Notes: generated from the letters alone by a model not told the origin. A stretch of DNA of 64,000 nt from Celeribacter arenosi (GCF_039539485.1 NZ_BAABDF010000003.1:248001-312000); one strand, 5' to 3'. Counted from the first letter of the stretch, positions 8,872-18,037 are shown. Numbers and translations are program-made.

Positions 8872-10278
8872 CTAAACGCCGCCCGCAAAAGGCGCGTTCT
8901 CACCCAGCGCTTTCTTGCGCTCCTCATCAGTCACCGCAATGCGCGCGCGCGGCCACGACAACTCGACAATCGCCCCCGAACGCCGCCCCGCATGCAGATG
9001 CACGTCATTCTTGCCCGACCCGTTGGCAAAGGTGATCTCCGCCCCCGTGCGCTCCAACAGCGTCTTGGCGATGAACAGGCCGAGCCCCATCCCCTCATAC
9101 CCCGGACGACGCGCCGCCTCGCGATCCGCCCGCCGCCTGCGCACAAAGGGATCGCCGATGCGCCCGAACACCGACGGCGGAAACCCCGCCCCGTCATCCA
9201 CGATCATCAACCGGATGCGCTCGGCGTCCCACATCACATCGATCCACACCGTCGCCTCGGCGAAATCGACCGCGTTCTGCACCAGATTGCGCAGCCCGTG
9301 AATGATCTCGGGACGACGCACCACATAGGGCTGGTCCTCGCCCGCCTCGCTGCCCAACACGTCGATGATCACCGTCTTGCCACGGGTCAGATGCGGCTCG
9401 GCAGCCTCTTCGACCACCGCCTGCAACGGCGCGATGCGCATGTGCAGATCGTCTTTGCCCGCCCGCCCCATTGAGCGCAAAATATCGCGACACCGATCCG
9501 CCTGCTCGCGAATGAGAACCGCATCCGCCATCAATTCCGGCCGGTCCTCCAGATCATCCACCAACTCCGAACTCGTCAGCTTGATCGTCGCCAAAGGCGT
9601 GCCCAACTCATGCGCCGCCGCCGCCACAACACCGCCGATATCGGTCAGCTTCTGCTCACGCGTCAGCGCCATCTGCGTGGCGAGCAACGCCTCCCCCATG
9701 ATGTGCGTCTCCGATGTCACCTTCCACGAAAACACGCCCAGAAACACAACTCCGATCACAATCGCGACCCAGGTGCCGAACAAAAACAGATCCGGCACCA
9801 TCAAAACCGCCCCGCCCTGCGTCCTCAACGGCACGTTGTAGAGCACCAACAGCGACACCAGAAAAATCGCCGCCGCCCCGATCAAAATCGCCGACTTCGG
9901 GCGCAAAGCAGAGGCGGAAATCGTCACCGGCGCGAGGATCAGCAACGCAAACGGATTGTTCAAACCCCCCGACAGATAGAGCAGCGCCGACAATTGCACG
10001 ATGTCGAAAAACTGCATCAACGCAGCCCCGCGCTCACTCAGCCGCGTGTTCCCGGGAAACAGGAAATAGGCCAAAAGGTTCGCCGTCACCGACGCCCCGA
10101 TGACCAAAGCCAACCCGCCGATCTCCAACCGCAACCCGAACACAAAGCTCGCCGCCATCACCGCGATGATCTGGCCCGCAATCGCAATCCAGCGCAAATT
10201 GGTCAGCGTCTGAAGCCGGACCCAATCCGATCGCCGCTCCGACGACATCCACTGCGTGTCTGCATTGCTCATCGACAC
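8872..10278 (-). CDS. regB: Redox sensor histidine kinase RegB/PrrB
   Basis: A 468-residue membrane kinase that signals electron-transport redox state to RegA. Six hydrophobic segments fill about residues 28-185. The conserved quinone-binding heptapeptide GGLNNPF is at 104-110. The phospho-acceptor His is 223 in AAAHELGTPLA, and the redox-sensitive Cys is retained at 263 (ADRCRDILRSMG). The ATP-binding N and G boxes follow (LVQNAVDFA; GYEGMGLGLFIAK). It diverges from senC-regA, the classical arrangement. The start at 10278 is followed by an alternative Met at codon 3. All signature residues for quinone and redox sensing are present, so a working sensor is expected. Confidence 0.95.
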   Translation of the reverse strand: MSMSNADTQWMSSERRSDWVRLQTLTNLRWIAIAGQIIAVMAASFVFGLRLEIGGLALVIGASVTANLLAYFLFPGNTRLSERGAALMQFFDIVQLSALLYLSGGLNNPFALLILAPVTISASALRPKSAILIGAAAIFLVSLLVLYNVPLRTQGGAVLMVPDLFLFGTWVAIVIGVVFLGVFSWKVTSETHIMGEALLATQMALTREQKLTDIGGVVAAAAHELGTPLATIKLTSSELVDDLEDRPELMADAVLIREQADRCRDILRSMGRAGKDDLHMRIAPLQAVVEEAAEPHLTRGKTVIIDVLGSEAGEDQPYVVRRPEIIHGLRNLVQNAVDFAEATVWIDVMWDAERIRLMIVDDGAGFPPSVFGRIGDPFVRRRRADREAARRPGYEGMGLGLFIAKTLLERTGAEITFANGSGKNDVHLHAGRRSGAIVELSWPRARIAVTDEERKKALGENAPFAGGV

Positions 10279-10308
10279 TCACTTCACATGCTGCGTCATT
10301 TGAGAACC

Positions 10309-10337
10309 TTGATAGTCCGCGCCAGATCCGCGATCAA
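10309..10337 (-). promoter_or_regulatory. Candidate regB promoter
   Basis: On the minus strand a -35-like TTGATC and a -10-like TATCAA are separated by exactly 17 bases, about 30 bases ahead of the regB start. The two hexamers also form inverted TTGAT/ATCAA half-sites, so a dimeric regulator could bind here. The call is based on hexamer match only. Confidence 0.4.
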
Positions 10338-10363
10338 TGCGCGCAAATGATAGGAGCCCCTCC

Positions 10364-10993
10364 ATGTCCACGCGCACATTCGCCTCAATCGCCATCCTCG
10401 CCGTCGCCGCAGGCCTCGGAATCTCGGCGTGGTTTGCCATGAAACCCGCCTCCGACGACCCCTTCGCCCAATGCCGCGCCTCGGCAGTCTCCGGCGGCGC
10501 AGGCGCAATCGGCGGCCCCTTCGAGGTGGTGCGCGAAGACGGCGTGACCGTCACCGACGCCGAAATCTTCACCAAACCGACCATCCTCTACTTCGGCTAC
10601 ACCTTCTGCCCCGACGTCTGCCCGCTCGATTCAATGCGCAACGCCGACGCCCAGCGCCTGCTCGAGGAACGCGGCTATGACGTGCAAACCGCCTTCATCT
10701 CCATCGACCCCAACCGCGACACCGTCGAGGTCGTGGCCGAGTTTACCGACCTGTTCCACGACAACATGATCGGCTTCACAGGCTCCCCCGAACAAATCTC
10801 CACCGCCTCGAAAGCCTTCAAAACCTATTTCAAGGCACATACCGACGAAGACCCCGAATACTACCTCGTCGACCACTCCACCTTCTCCTACCTCGTGATG
10901 CCCGACACCGGTTTCGCTGAATTCTTCCGCCGCGAAGACAGCCCCGAAACCATGGCCGAGCGCACCGCCTGCTTCATCGACGCCGCAAAATAG
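10364..10993 (+). CDS. senC: SCO1/SenC (PrrC) copper chaperone-like protein
   Basis: A 209-residue membrane-anchored thioredoxin-fold protein with an N-terminal membrane segment (about residues 7-25). The copper-binding motif CPDVCP has Cys82 and Cys86, and the third ligand is His171 in LVDHSTFSYLV. SCO/SenC proteins deliver copper to cytochrome c oxidase and connect oxidase activity with RegB signalling. The start at 10364 has AGGAG eight bases upstream; an earlier in-frame ATG at 10337 lacks this and overlaps the regB promoter region. It lies between divergent regB and co-directional regA, as in other Rhodobacterales. Confidence 0.93.
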   Translation: MSTRTFASIAILAVAAGLGISAWFAMKPASDDPFAQCRASAVSGGAGAIGGPFEVVREDGVTVTDAEIFTKPTILYFGYTFCPDVCPLDSMRNADAQRLLEERGYDVQTAFISIDPNRDTVEVVAEFTDLFHDNMIGFTGSPEQISTASKAFKTYFKAHTDEDPEYYLVDHSTFSYLVMPDTGFAEFFRREDSPETMAERTACFIDAAK

Positions 10994-11029
10994 CCCACAC
11001 CCCAGCGACCGCATGCCGCAGCATGGAAT

Positions 11030-11058
11030 TTGACCTACCCATGCACCAAGCCTAATGT
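11030..11058 (+). promoter_or_regulatory. Candidate regA promoter
   Basis: TTGACC (11030-11035) and TAATGT (11053-11058) with 17-base spacing form a good housekeeping-type promoter in the 102-base gap between senC and regA. It would allow regA to be transcribed separately from senC. Confidence 0.55.
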
Positions 11059-11095
11059 GTTGCAGTAGTCCCAGAACTGGCCTCGGGAGGCGCAT

Positions 11096-11647
11096 GTGGA
11101 AGACCTAACACCGGACCTCGGCGACGATCGCACCCTCCTTCTCGTCGATGATGACGAACCCTTCCTGCGCCGCCTCGCGCGCGCCATGGAAAAACGCGGA
11201 TTTGACGTGGAAACCGCCGAAACCGTGGCCGCAGGCAAAGCCATCTCCACCGCGCGGCCCACGGCCTATGCGGTGATCGACCTGCGCCTTGGCGACGGAA
11301 ACGGCCTCGACGTGGTCGAAACCCTGCGCGCCAAACGCCCCGACTCACGCATCGTCGTGCTCACCGGCTACGGCGCCATCGCCACCGCCGTCGCGGCGGT
11401 CAAAATCGGCGCCACGGACTACCTGTCCAAACCCGCCGACGCCAATGACATCATGAATGCGCTGCTCGCCAAAGGCGACGCCCTGCCCCCGCCCCCCGAA
11501 AACCCGATGAGCGCGGATCGCGTGCGCTGGGAACACATCCAACGGGTCTACGAACTCTGCGACCGCAACGTCTCGGAAACCGCGCGCCGCCTCAATATGC
11601 ACCGGCGCACACTACAGCGCATTCTGGCCAAACGCTCCCCGCGTTAG
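11096..11647 (+). CDS. regA: Redox response regulator RegA/PrrA
   Basis: A 183-residue response regulator, the standard length for RegA/PrrA/ActR. The receiver domain has the acidic pocket LVDDDEPF (Asp18-20), phospho-acceptor Asp62 (VIDLRLGDGNG), Thr90 and Lys112 (LSKPAD). A four-proline linker (residues 131-134) precedes a Fis-type helix-turn-helix at about 145-180 (NVSETARRLNMHRRTLQRIL), which is nearly invariant in the family. Translation starts at GTG 11096 with GGGAGG seven bases upstream. RegA controls respiration, redox-responsive energy metabolism and, where present, photosynthesis genes. It ends three bases from the convergent LysR gene. Confidence 0.96.
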   Translation: MEDLTPDLGDDRTLLLVDDDEPFLRRLARAMEKRGFDVETAETVAAGKAISTARPTAYAVIDLRLGDGNGLDVVETLRAKRPDSRIVVLTGYGAIATAVAAVKIGATDYLSKPADANDIMNALLAKGDALPPPPENPMSADRVRWEHIQRVYELCDRNVSETARRLNMHRRTLQRILAKRSPR

Positions 11648-11650
11648 ACC

Positions 11651-12583
11651 CTAATCCGGCTCAACATCATCCCAACCGCTGGCCAACTCTTCGAGAGTGG
11701 CCACCGGTTCGGCATTCTTGATCAACCAGTTGCGAAACAGCCGGATGTTGGGCGACAAAACCCCCGCTGCCGTCACGATGTAATACCCGATGTTCTCCGG
11801 ATCGCCCTCGTAGAGCACCTTCATGCGCCCCGATGCGATATCATCCTCGACCAGAACACGGCTCTGGATCGACACCCCGTGACCGGACCGCACCGCCGAC
11901 AGCGTCAGCGCATTACTCGCCAACTCGCGGTAGCCTTCTTCGTGGAAATCAATCCCGATCCGCTGCCCCCACGCATATTGCTCGGAGGAAAATTCCGAAA
12001 ACAGCCAATAGAACCCCGAGGTATCTTCGATATCCTCCAACCGGTCCTCGGGCGTGTAATCGGGGCTGCACACCACGGTAAACGGCGACATCAACAAAGG
12101 CACCACATCCACCCCCGGCCAACTGCCGTGCCCGAACCGGATCGCCAGATCAATGTCGTCGGCGCGCATGTTCGACAGCCCCATCGACGGCTGAACCTGC
12201 ACCGAAATATGGGGATGCTCGGACCAGAACGCGCCGAGTTTCGGCATCAACCACACTTCCGCAAACGTCGGCGTCGTCGAAATCCGCAACGCGCGCCCCG
12301 TCTTCTCATCGGTCACCGCGCGCACGCCACTCACGATCATGCCGAACCCCTCGGCCAGCGAATCCGCCAAAGACCGCCCCGTCGCGGTCAGCGCCATGCC
12401 CTTTTTGTCGCGCTGCAACAGCTTTTCACCCAGATGGCTCTCCAACCCGCGAACATGCTGCGCCACGGCGGCATGGGTCACGTTCAACTCGCGCGCCGCC
12501 GCAGAATAGCCACCCAAACGGGCCGCGGACTCAAACGCGCGCAGCGATGAGAGTGAAGGTATATCTCGCCAATCCATGCGCAC
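11651..12583 (-). CDS. LysR-family transcriptional regulator
   Basis: A 310-residue LTTR with an N-terminal winged helix-turn-helix (about residues 10-70; SLRAFESAARLGGYSAAARELNVTHAAVAQHV) of the GcvA-like subgroup, followed by a periplasmic-binding-protein-like effector domain (about 95-300). The effector and target are not evident from sequence. It diverges from a 50-codon small gene starting at 12674; LysR regulators often control the divergent neighbour, so that gene is the first candidate target. It converges with regA with almost no gap. Confidence 0.88.
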   Translation of the reverse strand: MRMDWRDIPSLSSLRAFESAARLGGYSAAARELNVTHAAVAQHVRGLESHLGEKLLQRDKKGMALTATGRSLADSLAEGFGMIVSGVRAVTDEKTGRALRISTTPTFAEVWLMPKLGAFWSEHPHISVQVQPSMGLSNMRADDIDLAIRFGHGSWPGVDVVPLLMSPFTVVCSPDYTPEDRLEDIEDTSGFYWLFSEFSSEQYAWGQRIGIDFHEEGYRELASNALTLSAVRSGHGVSIQSRVLVEDDIASGRMKVLYEGDPENIGYYIVTAAGVLSPNIRLFRNWLIKNAEPVATLEELASGWDDVEPD

Positions 12584-12673
12584 ATGATAGTTCAGCTTAC
12601 ATATGGAAAGCCATTGCGATTTCGCAAATCACGCCGACTCAGGCAAAAAGAATTCCAGCAAAGGAGTTCGCCC

Positions 12674-12826
12674 ATGTCATTCTTTACCCGCACCAACACA
12701 CGTTTCCGGCTCGGTTCCTTTATGCGTAAATCCGCGCAGGGAAAATCACGCCGCCTTTGCCTCAATAAAGAGAGCGAAATGCGTCACGATCTCGCGTTCC
12801 AACTGAACCGCAAAGTCTGGTTCTGA
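12674..12826 (+). CDS. Small basic protein of 50 residues, unknown function
   Basis: An ATG at 12674 with AAGGAG seven bases upstream opens a 50-codon frame ending in TGA at 12826. The product is rich in Arg, Lys, Ser and Phe (MSFFTRTNTRFRLGSF at the start; LNRKVWF at the end) with no membrane segment or signal peptide. A seven-base-pair stem followed by T5 lies 36 bases after the stop. The strong ribosome-binding site, own terminator and isolation between a divergent LysR gene and a convergent HD gene support a real gene. I do not recognise the family. A DNA- or RNA-binding role would be only a guess from the charge. Confidence 0.6.
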   Translation: MSFFTRTNTRFRLGSFMRKSAQGKSRRLCLNKESEMRHDLAFQLNRKVWF

Positions 12827-12861
12827 GGCGATCGGTAAAAGGGCCGGCAAAAGGGCAGGGG

Positions 12862-12885
12862 AGAGGTATCTCCCTACCTCTTTTT
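12862..12885 (+). terminator. Rho-independent terminator after the small gene
   Basis: AGAGGTA and TACCTCT form a seven-base-pair stem around a six-base loop, followed by a T run (12881-12885). It fits the rightward transcript of the 50-codon gene. Confidence 0.65.
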
Positions 12886-12906
12886 AACATGTAAAACATG
12901 TAAAAC
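12886..12906. repeat. Tandem 9-mer AACATGTAA x2
   Basis: Two adjacent copies of AACATGTAA (12886-12894, 12895-12903), each with a palindromic ACATGT core, sit directly after the terminator in a convergent intergenic gap. A third partial echo (GTAAAAC) appears 20 bases later. The function is unknown; no promoter is evident. Confidence 0.4.
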
Positions 12907-12954
12907 GGCGATTTCGCAGTTTGTAAAACCCTGCAAACACCCGCCACAAAGTCT

Positions 12955-13545
12955 TTAATACCCTGACAAAAGCACCTCGAAGCGCGACGTAAACGCCATC
13001 CGCGCCTCCAAAGGCGGCCGCAGCAAAATCGCGCATCCCTCGATGATCTGCGGGTCGGGCACGCCAAAGAATTTGTTGCTCTCGGCCACCGTAAACCCCG
13101 CAATCTGCGTCGCCTCGAGCCACGCAGAGATTCGATCCGCCTTTTTGATCTTTTTCTTCACCGCCACGGGCAATTTCGCAGGCAACCCGAAACGGATGTG
13201 AATGGCCGCCGTCAACCGGTCATCCAACTCCCCGTATGCCGACCCCACAGCCGCCTTCACAGGCGAAATCATATCCCCGATCACATACTCCGGCGCATCA
13301 TGCAGCAGGGCCGCCATCTGCCATTTCACCGGCTCGGAGGGATAGAGTTTGCGGAAAATTTCCTCAACCAAAACAGAGTGTTCGGCGACCGAATAGGCGA
13401 AATCGCCCCGCGTCTGCCCGTTCCATCGCGCCACAAAAGCCAGCCCGTGCGCGATGTCTTCGATCTCGATATCTACCGGCGTCGGGTCGAGCAGATCGAG
13501 CCTGCGCCCCGACAGCATTCTCTGCCATGCACGTGTCTTGCTCAC
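12955..13545 (-). CDS. HD-domain hydrolase (YfbR-like)
   Basis: A 196-residue metal-dependent phosphohydrolase with HD signature residues in AEHSVLVEEI and LLHDAPEYVIGDM. YfbR-type enzymes remove phosphate from deoxynucleoside 5'-monophosphates; the exact substrate here is not shown. The frame stays open upstream to a TTG at 13611, but GTG at 13545 is preceded by GGAGG at ideal spacing and gives the N-terminus MSKTRAWQRMLSGRRLDLLDP; an ATG at 13578 has no such site. With this start the gene leaves a 112-base gap to ahcY, into which the ahcY promoter fits. Confidence 0.82.
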   Translation of the reverse strand: MSKTRAWQRMLSGRRLDLLDPTPVDIEIEDIAHGLAFVARWNGQTRGDFAYSVAEHSVLVEEIFRKLYPSEPVKWQMAALLHDAPEYVIGDMISPVKAAVGSAYGELDDRLTAAIHIRFGLPAKLPVAVKKKIKKADRISAWLEATQIAGFTVAESNKFFGVPDPQIIEGCAILLRPPLEARMAFTSRFEVLLSGY

Positions 13546-13598
13546 GGCGTCGCCTCCGAAAATCGCGCTCCAGTTCATGCGTTGTAAAGCAGCTTTAA

Positions 13599-13635
13599 TT
13601 GAAAAGGCCAAGGTCCGGTGCTATCCCGCGCGGGA
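13599..13635 (+). promoter_or_regulatory. Candidate ahcY promoter with overlapping palindrome
   Basis: TTGAAA (13599-13604) and TATCCC (13622-13627) have 17-base spacing. A perfect 12-base palindrome TCCCGCGCGGGA (13624-13635) overlaps the -10 and the expected transcription start, an operator-like position; it could also fold as a hairpin at the very 5' end of the mRNA. No SAH-riboswitch core was recognised here. Confidence 0.45.
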
Positions 13636-13657
13636 ACAAGATTTAAAGGAGCGTCCC

Positions 13658-15046
<1,389 letters not shown>

Positions 15047-15083
15047 GCCATCCATACCTTTGGGAAATAACGACACATCAAAG

Positions 15084-15112
15084 CCGCCCGACATCCGTTC
15101 GGGCGGTTTTTC
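15084..15112 (+). terminator. Rho-independent terminator after ahcY
   Basis: An eight-base-pair stem CCGCCCGA/TCGGGCGG with a seven-base loop is followed by a T-rich run. It lies 38 bases after the ahcY stop. Confidence 0.85.
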
Positions 15113-15221
15113 TATGCCCACCCAAAATTCCCGCTTTCGATATCCCGGGCCGAATCTCGTCAAGTAAGCCGGAATCTTAGGAAAATTCCCCCTTTGTTGA
15201 TTTGGAAAATCGCTTTACCGT

Positions 15222-15245
15222 CTGCCCAGCTCCAACGACGGGCAG
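15222..15245 (+). other. Stem-loop in the leader of the DUF2853 gene
   Basis: CTGCCC and GGGCAG flank a 12-base loop about 42 bases upstream of the next start codon. It is a simple inverted repeat; no known riboswitch was recognised. The remainder of the 15113-15286 gap shows nothing definite. Confidence 0.3.
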
Positions 15246-15286
15246 GCCGATTGAGCCGCAAATTTTGACAAGGTGGGAGAAGACCT

Positions 15287-15628
15287 ATGGGAAAACGTGA
15301 CGATCTGATCGCGAAATACGCAGAAGACATCAAAACCAAATGCGGCATGACGCCCGACATGGACCTGCTGACGAAGGTCACTATCGGTTGCGGTCCCGCA
15401 ATCTACAACGCCGACGCATCGACCGTCGCCGGTTCGCAGCCAAGCGAACTCGAAACCGTTAAAAACAACTTCCTCGTCAAAAAACTCGGCCTCGCAGACG
15501 GCCCCGAGTTGATGGATGCGATCAATTCCGTGATCGATACCTATGGCCGCTCCGAGCGCACAAAATACCGTGCCGTGGTCTACTACCTCCTGACCAAGCA
15601 TTTCGGCAAAGACGCCGTCTACGGCTAA
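15287..15628 (+). CDS. DUF2853 family protein
   Basis: A 113-residue soluble protein matching the DUF2853 family along its length (MGKRDDLIAKYAEDI; CGMTPDMDLLTKVT; YNADASTVAG). Family function is unknown; it is small, helical and widespread in Rhodobacterales. It stands as a single gene with its own terminator 22 bases after the stop, and the start has GGTGGGAG upstream. The Lys-rich composition and compact size do not suggest an enzyme. Confidence 0.85.
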   Translation: MGKRDDLIAKYAEDIKTKCGMTPDMDLLTKVTIGCGPAIYNADASTVAGSQPSELETVKNNFLVKKLGLADGPELMDAINSVIDTYGRSERTKYRAVVYYLLTKHFGKDAVYG

Positions 15629-15649
15629 GTCGTTTTACGGCAACGATTA

Positions 15650-15686
15650 AACCGCGCGGGCCTCACGGTCGGCGCGGTTTTTTTTA
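15650..15686 (+). terminator. Rho-independent terminator after DUF2853 gene
   Basis: ACCGCGC/GCGCGGT stem with a 14-base loop followed by a run of eight T. It ends the DUF2853 transcript and isolates the gene-free stretch that follows. Confidence 0.85.
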
Positions 15687-15705
15687 TTGTTGGCAACGGG
15701 TTAAC

Positions 15706-15720
15706 TTAAAGACACCTTAC
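15706..15720 (+). promoter_or_regulatory. CtrA-like box ahead of candidate small RNA
   Basis: TTAA-AGACACC-TTAC matches the CtrA spacing with one changed base in the second half-site. It lies just upstream of the candidate small RNA and about 20 bases after the preceding terminator. Confidence 0.35.
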
Positions 15721-15744
15721 CAAACCGTCTCGGAGTTGAGCGAA

Positions 15745-15900
15745 ATTCTAACCACTTGAAGATTGCGTCGACTCTCTCGTTTGGCCTAGTGTCCTTTCAC
15801 GGACCAGGATGGACCGGACCTAATATTCAGAACACGTGTGGTGCTTAGGGAGCACGTGGGGTGGTGGAGGGTTCCGGGGGGTCGGGACCCTCCTTTTTTT
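15745..15900 (+). ncRNA. Candidate small RNA (boundaries approximate)
   Basis: No gene is supported between 15629 and 15910, yet the stretch ends in a very strong terminator that cannot serve the DUF2853 gene, which already has one. Upstream of it are two short hairpins: GTCC-TTTCAC-GGAC near 15790-15804 and GTGCT-TAGGG-AGCAC near 15840-15854. The 5' end is a guess placed downstream of the CtrA-like box at 15706. No known RNA family was recognised. A long untranslated tail of DUF2853 read-through is the alternative. Confidence 0.4.
15866..15900 (+). terminator. Strong rho-independent terminator
   Basis: A ten-base-pair stem (GGAGGGTTCC/GGGACCCTCC, one G-U) with an eight-base loop and seven T. 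The T run is only on the + strand side, so it serves a rightward transcript, not the leftward DUF1761 gene. Confidence 0.85.
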
Positions 15901-15910
15901 CATAAAAGCG

Positions 15911-16315
15911 TTAGAAAAGACCGAGGATCAGACCAATGACGGCGGGCCCCGTAATCGCGTATAGCCCGTCAATCAATGTCAGATTCCGTGGACGACCCGC
16001 ATAGCCGTAGTTCATCGCAATCCATGGCGCGATCATGAACACGCCCACGCCGAGTCCGGCCACAAACCCCTTTGCGCCCGTGTCGATCCCCGCCATCGCA
16101 AACACATGACGCATCATGCCCGCCATCAGGATCATCGCGATGCCGCTAATGATAAAGGGCACAGGTGATGCCTGATCGACAGGCTTGCCGTTCTCGTCAC
16201 ATTTAATGCCGGCAGCAATCATCCACGGCTTTGACAGCGGCGACATGTAGATTGCAGCTCCGGTCAAAAAACCGCCAAGCGCGGCCACTAACACAGCCAA
16301 TAGTCCCATTTTCAT
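15911..16315 (-). CDS. DUF1761 family membrane protein
   Basis: A 134-residue protein with four predicted membrane segments (about residues 4-22, 52-68, 82-100 and 115-133). The pattern YMSPLSKPWM after the first segment and the closing IDGLYAITGPAVIGLILG match DUF1761, a family of unknown function. It is a lone leftward gene downstream of, and separate from, the EVE-YciI-gpsA group. No catalytic motif is visible. Confidence 0.75.
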   Translation of the reverse strand: MKMGLLAVLVAALGGFLTGAAIYMSPLSKPWMIAAGIKCDENGKPVDQASPVPFIISGIAMILMAGMMRHVFAMAGIDTGAKGFVAGLGVGVFMIAPWIAMNYGYAGRPRNLTLIDGLYAITGPAVIGLILGLF

Positions 16316-16370
16316 CCCTCTTCGTTGAAGATACCTATCGTCTTAATCAACCACAGGACCGAAAACCTGA

Positions 16371-16790
16371 CTAGGGATTTGTCTCACCTAACTCGCAGAC
16401 GACTTTCCATTCTTCGGGCGACACCGGCTGCACCGACAGGCGCGTGTTGTTCACCAGAACCATGTCGGACAGGCGCGGGTCGTCTTTGCACATCGCCAGC
16501 GTGACGGGTTTGTTAAACGACCTCACGGCCTTGATATCCACACACTCCCAACGTTCGTCATCGGTGGTGCTGTCGGGATGGGCCAAGGCACAAACCTCAA
16601 CGATACCAACGACTTCTTTCTCCGCGCGTGAATGGTAGAAAAACCCCAGATCGCCGATCTGCATTTCGCGCATGTTGTTGCGGGCCTGATAGTTGCGCAC
16701 GCCGTTCCACTCCTCGCCGACCTCGCCCTTGGCAAACTGTTGGTCCCACGACCATACTTCGGCTTCGGATTTGAAGAGCCAATACCGCAT
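16371..16790 (-). CDS. EVE domain-containing protein
   Basis: A 139-residue EVE-domain protein (PUA-like fold), opening with MRYWLFKSEAEVWSWD and containing the family's GVRNYQARNNMREM and GDLGFFYHS segments. EVE proteins bind modified nucleobases in DNA or RNA, and the aromatic residues lining the pocket (Trp, Tyr, Phe) are present. The start at 16790 shares one base with the YciI stop (TGATG), so the two are translated together; an upstream in-frame ATG (16811) would lie inside YciI. The precise ligand is unknown. Confidence 0.88.
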   Translation of the reverse strand: MRYWLFKSEAEVWSWDQQFAKGEVGEEWNGVRNYQARNNMREMQIGDLGFFYHSRAEKEVVGIVEVCALAHPDSTTDDERWECVDIKAVRSFNKPVTLAMCKDDPRLSDMVLVNNTRLSVQPVSPEEWKVVCELGETNP

Positions 16791-17062
16791 CAGCCGACCA
16801 CCCGTTTCCATGCCTCAATCCGCACGGCACTGAACAGGCCGGCTTTGGCGTAGGGGTCGTTTTCCGCCCAGCTTTGCGCATCCGCGCGTTCCGCGACATC
16901 GACGATGACCAGCGATCCCGACATCTCGCCGGCCTCGTTCAAAAACGGACCGGCCTGCGCCACGACACCGGTTTCCTTGATGTAGGCGAGATGGGCGTCA
17001 CGGTTGTCGAGGCGCGTTTGAAGGGCGCCTGCTTTATCGGTGCAAATGAGGGCGTAGAGCAT
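16790..17062 (-). CDS. YciI-like protein
   Basis: A 90-residue YciI-family protein (dimeric alpha-beta barrel related to muconolactone isomerase). The conserved catalytic-type His is in NRDAHLAYI (about residue 24) and the DP pair is in ENDPYAKAGLF. Cellular function is not known. It lies three bases after gpsA and overlaps the EVE gene by one base, forming gpsA-yciI-EVE, an order I recall as common in Rhodobacterales. Confidence 0.88.
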   Translation of the reverse strand: MLYALICTDKAGALQTRLDNRDAHLAYIKETGVVAQAGPFLNEAGEMSGSLVIVDVAERADAQSWAENDPYAKAGLFSAVRIEAWKRVVG

Positions 17063-17065
17063 GTG

Positions 17066-18037
17066 TTACTCCTTTTTGAGAGGACGGGAGAGCAGGGCGC
17101 GCAGTGCTTCGGCGACCGACGTTCCACCGTCAGAGACCTCCGCCACAGCGCGCGTGATTGGCATTTCGAGAGCTTCGTGCGCGGCGTAGCGGGCAACCGC
17201 TTTTGCGGTCGCCACGCCTTCAACCGTGACCGAGGCGTCAAAGGGTTCCTGACGCCCGAGCGCGAGCCCGAAGCGGTAATTCCGGCTCTGCTCGGAGCCA
17301 CAGGTCAGTGCGAGATCACCCAGCCCCGACAGGCCGGTCAGGGTTTCGGGCCGCGCCCCGCGATGGGCCGCCAACCGCTGCATTTCGGCAAAACCACGGG
17401 TCATCAACGCGGCGCGGGCGCTATCGCCGAACCCCTCGCCAATGCAGGCGCCACAGGCAATGGCGATCACATTCTTCAACGCGCCGCCCAGCTCCACACC
17501 CATGGTGTCGGTGGTGCGGTAGAGCCGCAGGCTACGTGTCGAAAGCGCAGATTGCAGATGCGCGGCAAGGTCATCATCCGCGGCCGCAATCGTCAGCGCA
17601 GTCGGCAGGCCGAGCGCGATGTCGGCGGCAAAACTCGGACCCGACAGAATCGCGCGCTTGGCATCGGGTACAAAGGACGCCAGAATTTCAACCGGCCCTT
17701 CCTCGGTCTCGAAATCAATCCCCTTGCAGCAGGTGACAAGGGTTCGATGAGATAGCCGTTCGCAGTGGGATTGAACAAACGGGCGCAGGGTTTGCATCGG
17801 CACGGCGAGCAAAACAATCTCGGCATCGCCAAGCGCGTCGTCGATGTCGGGCGTTGCGACCACGGACTCCGGTAAAATCCGATCGGGCAGGCGGCGTCGG
17901 TTTTCGTGATCCGTATTGATATCACGCGCCAATTCGGGATCACGACACCACAAACTGACCGGGGTCCCGTCCGCACCAATAGCCGCGGCGAGAGCCGTTC
18001 CGAATGCGCCTGCGCCGAGAACCGAGATCCGGGCCAC
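17066..18037 (-). CDS. gpsA: Glycerol-3-phosphate dehydrogenase [NAD(P)+]
   Basis: A 323-residue enzyme reducing dihydroxyacetone phosphate to sn-glycerol-3-phosphate for phospholipid synthesis. The N-terminal dinucleotide-binding loop is GAGAFGTALA, the catalytic Lys lies in GGALKNVIAIACG, and the substrate-binding NYRFG and GVATAKAV motifs follow. Length is normal. It is first in the leftward group with yciI and the EVE gene. In relatives a tsaD gene usually precedes it; here only a 103-base gap separates it from the divergent hemD. Confidence 0.95.
   Translation of the reverse strand: MARISVLGAGAFGTALAAAIGADGTPVSLWCRDPELARDINTDHENRRRLPDRILPESVVATPDIDDALGDAEIVLLAVPMQTLRPFVQSHCERLSHRTLVTCCKGIDFETEEGPVEILASFVPDAKRAILSGPSFAADIALGLPTALTIAAADDDLAAHLQSALSTRSLRLYRTTDTMGVELGGALKNVIAIACGACIGEGFGDSARAALMTRGFAEMQRLAAHRGARPETLTGLSGLGDLALTCGSEQSRNYRFGLALGRQEPFDASVTVEGVATAKAVARYAAHEALEMPITRAVAEVSDGGTSVAEALRALLSRPLKKE

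Noticed and set aside
13546..13657. SAH riboswitch upstream of ahcY
   Set aside because: The conserved core of the known switch was not seen; only a short palindrome and a promoter-like pair are present.
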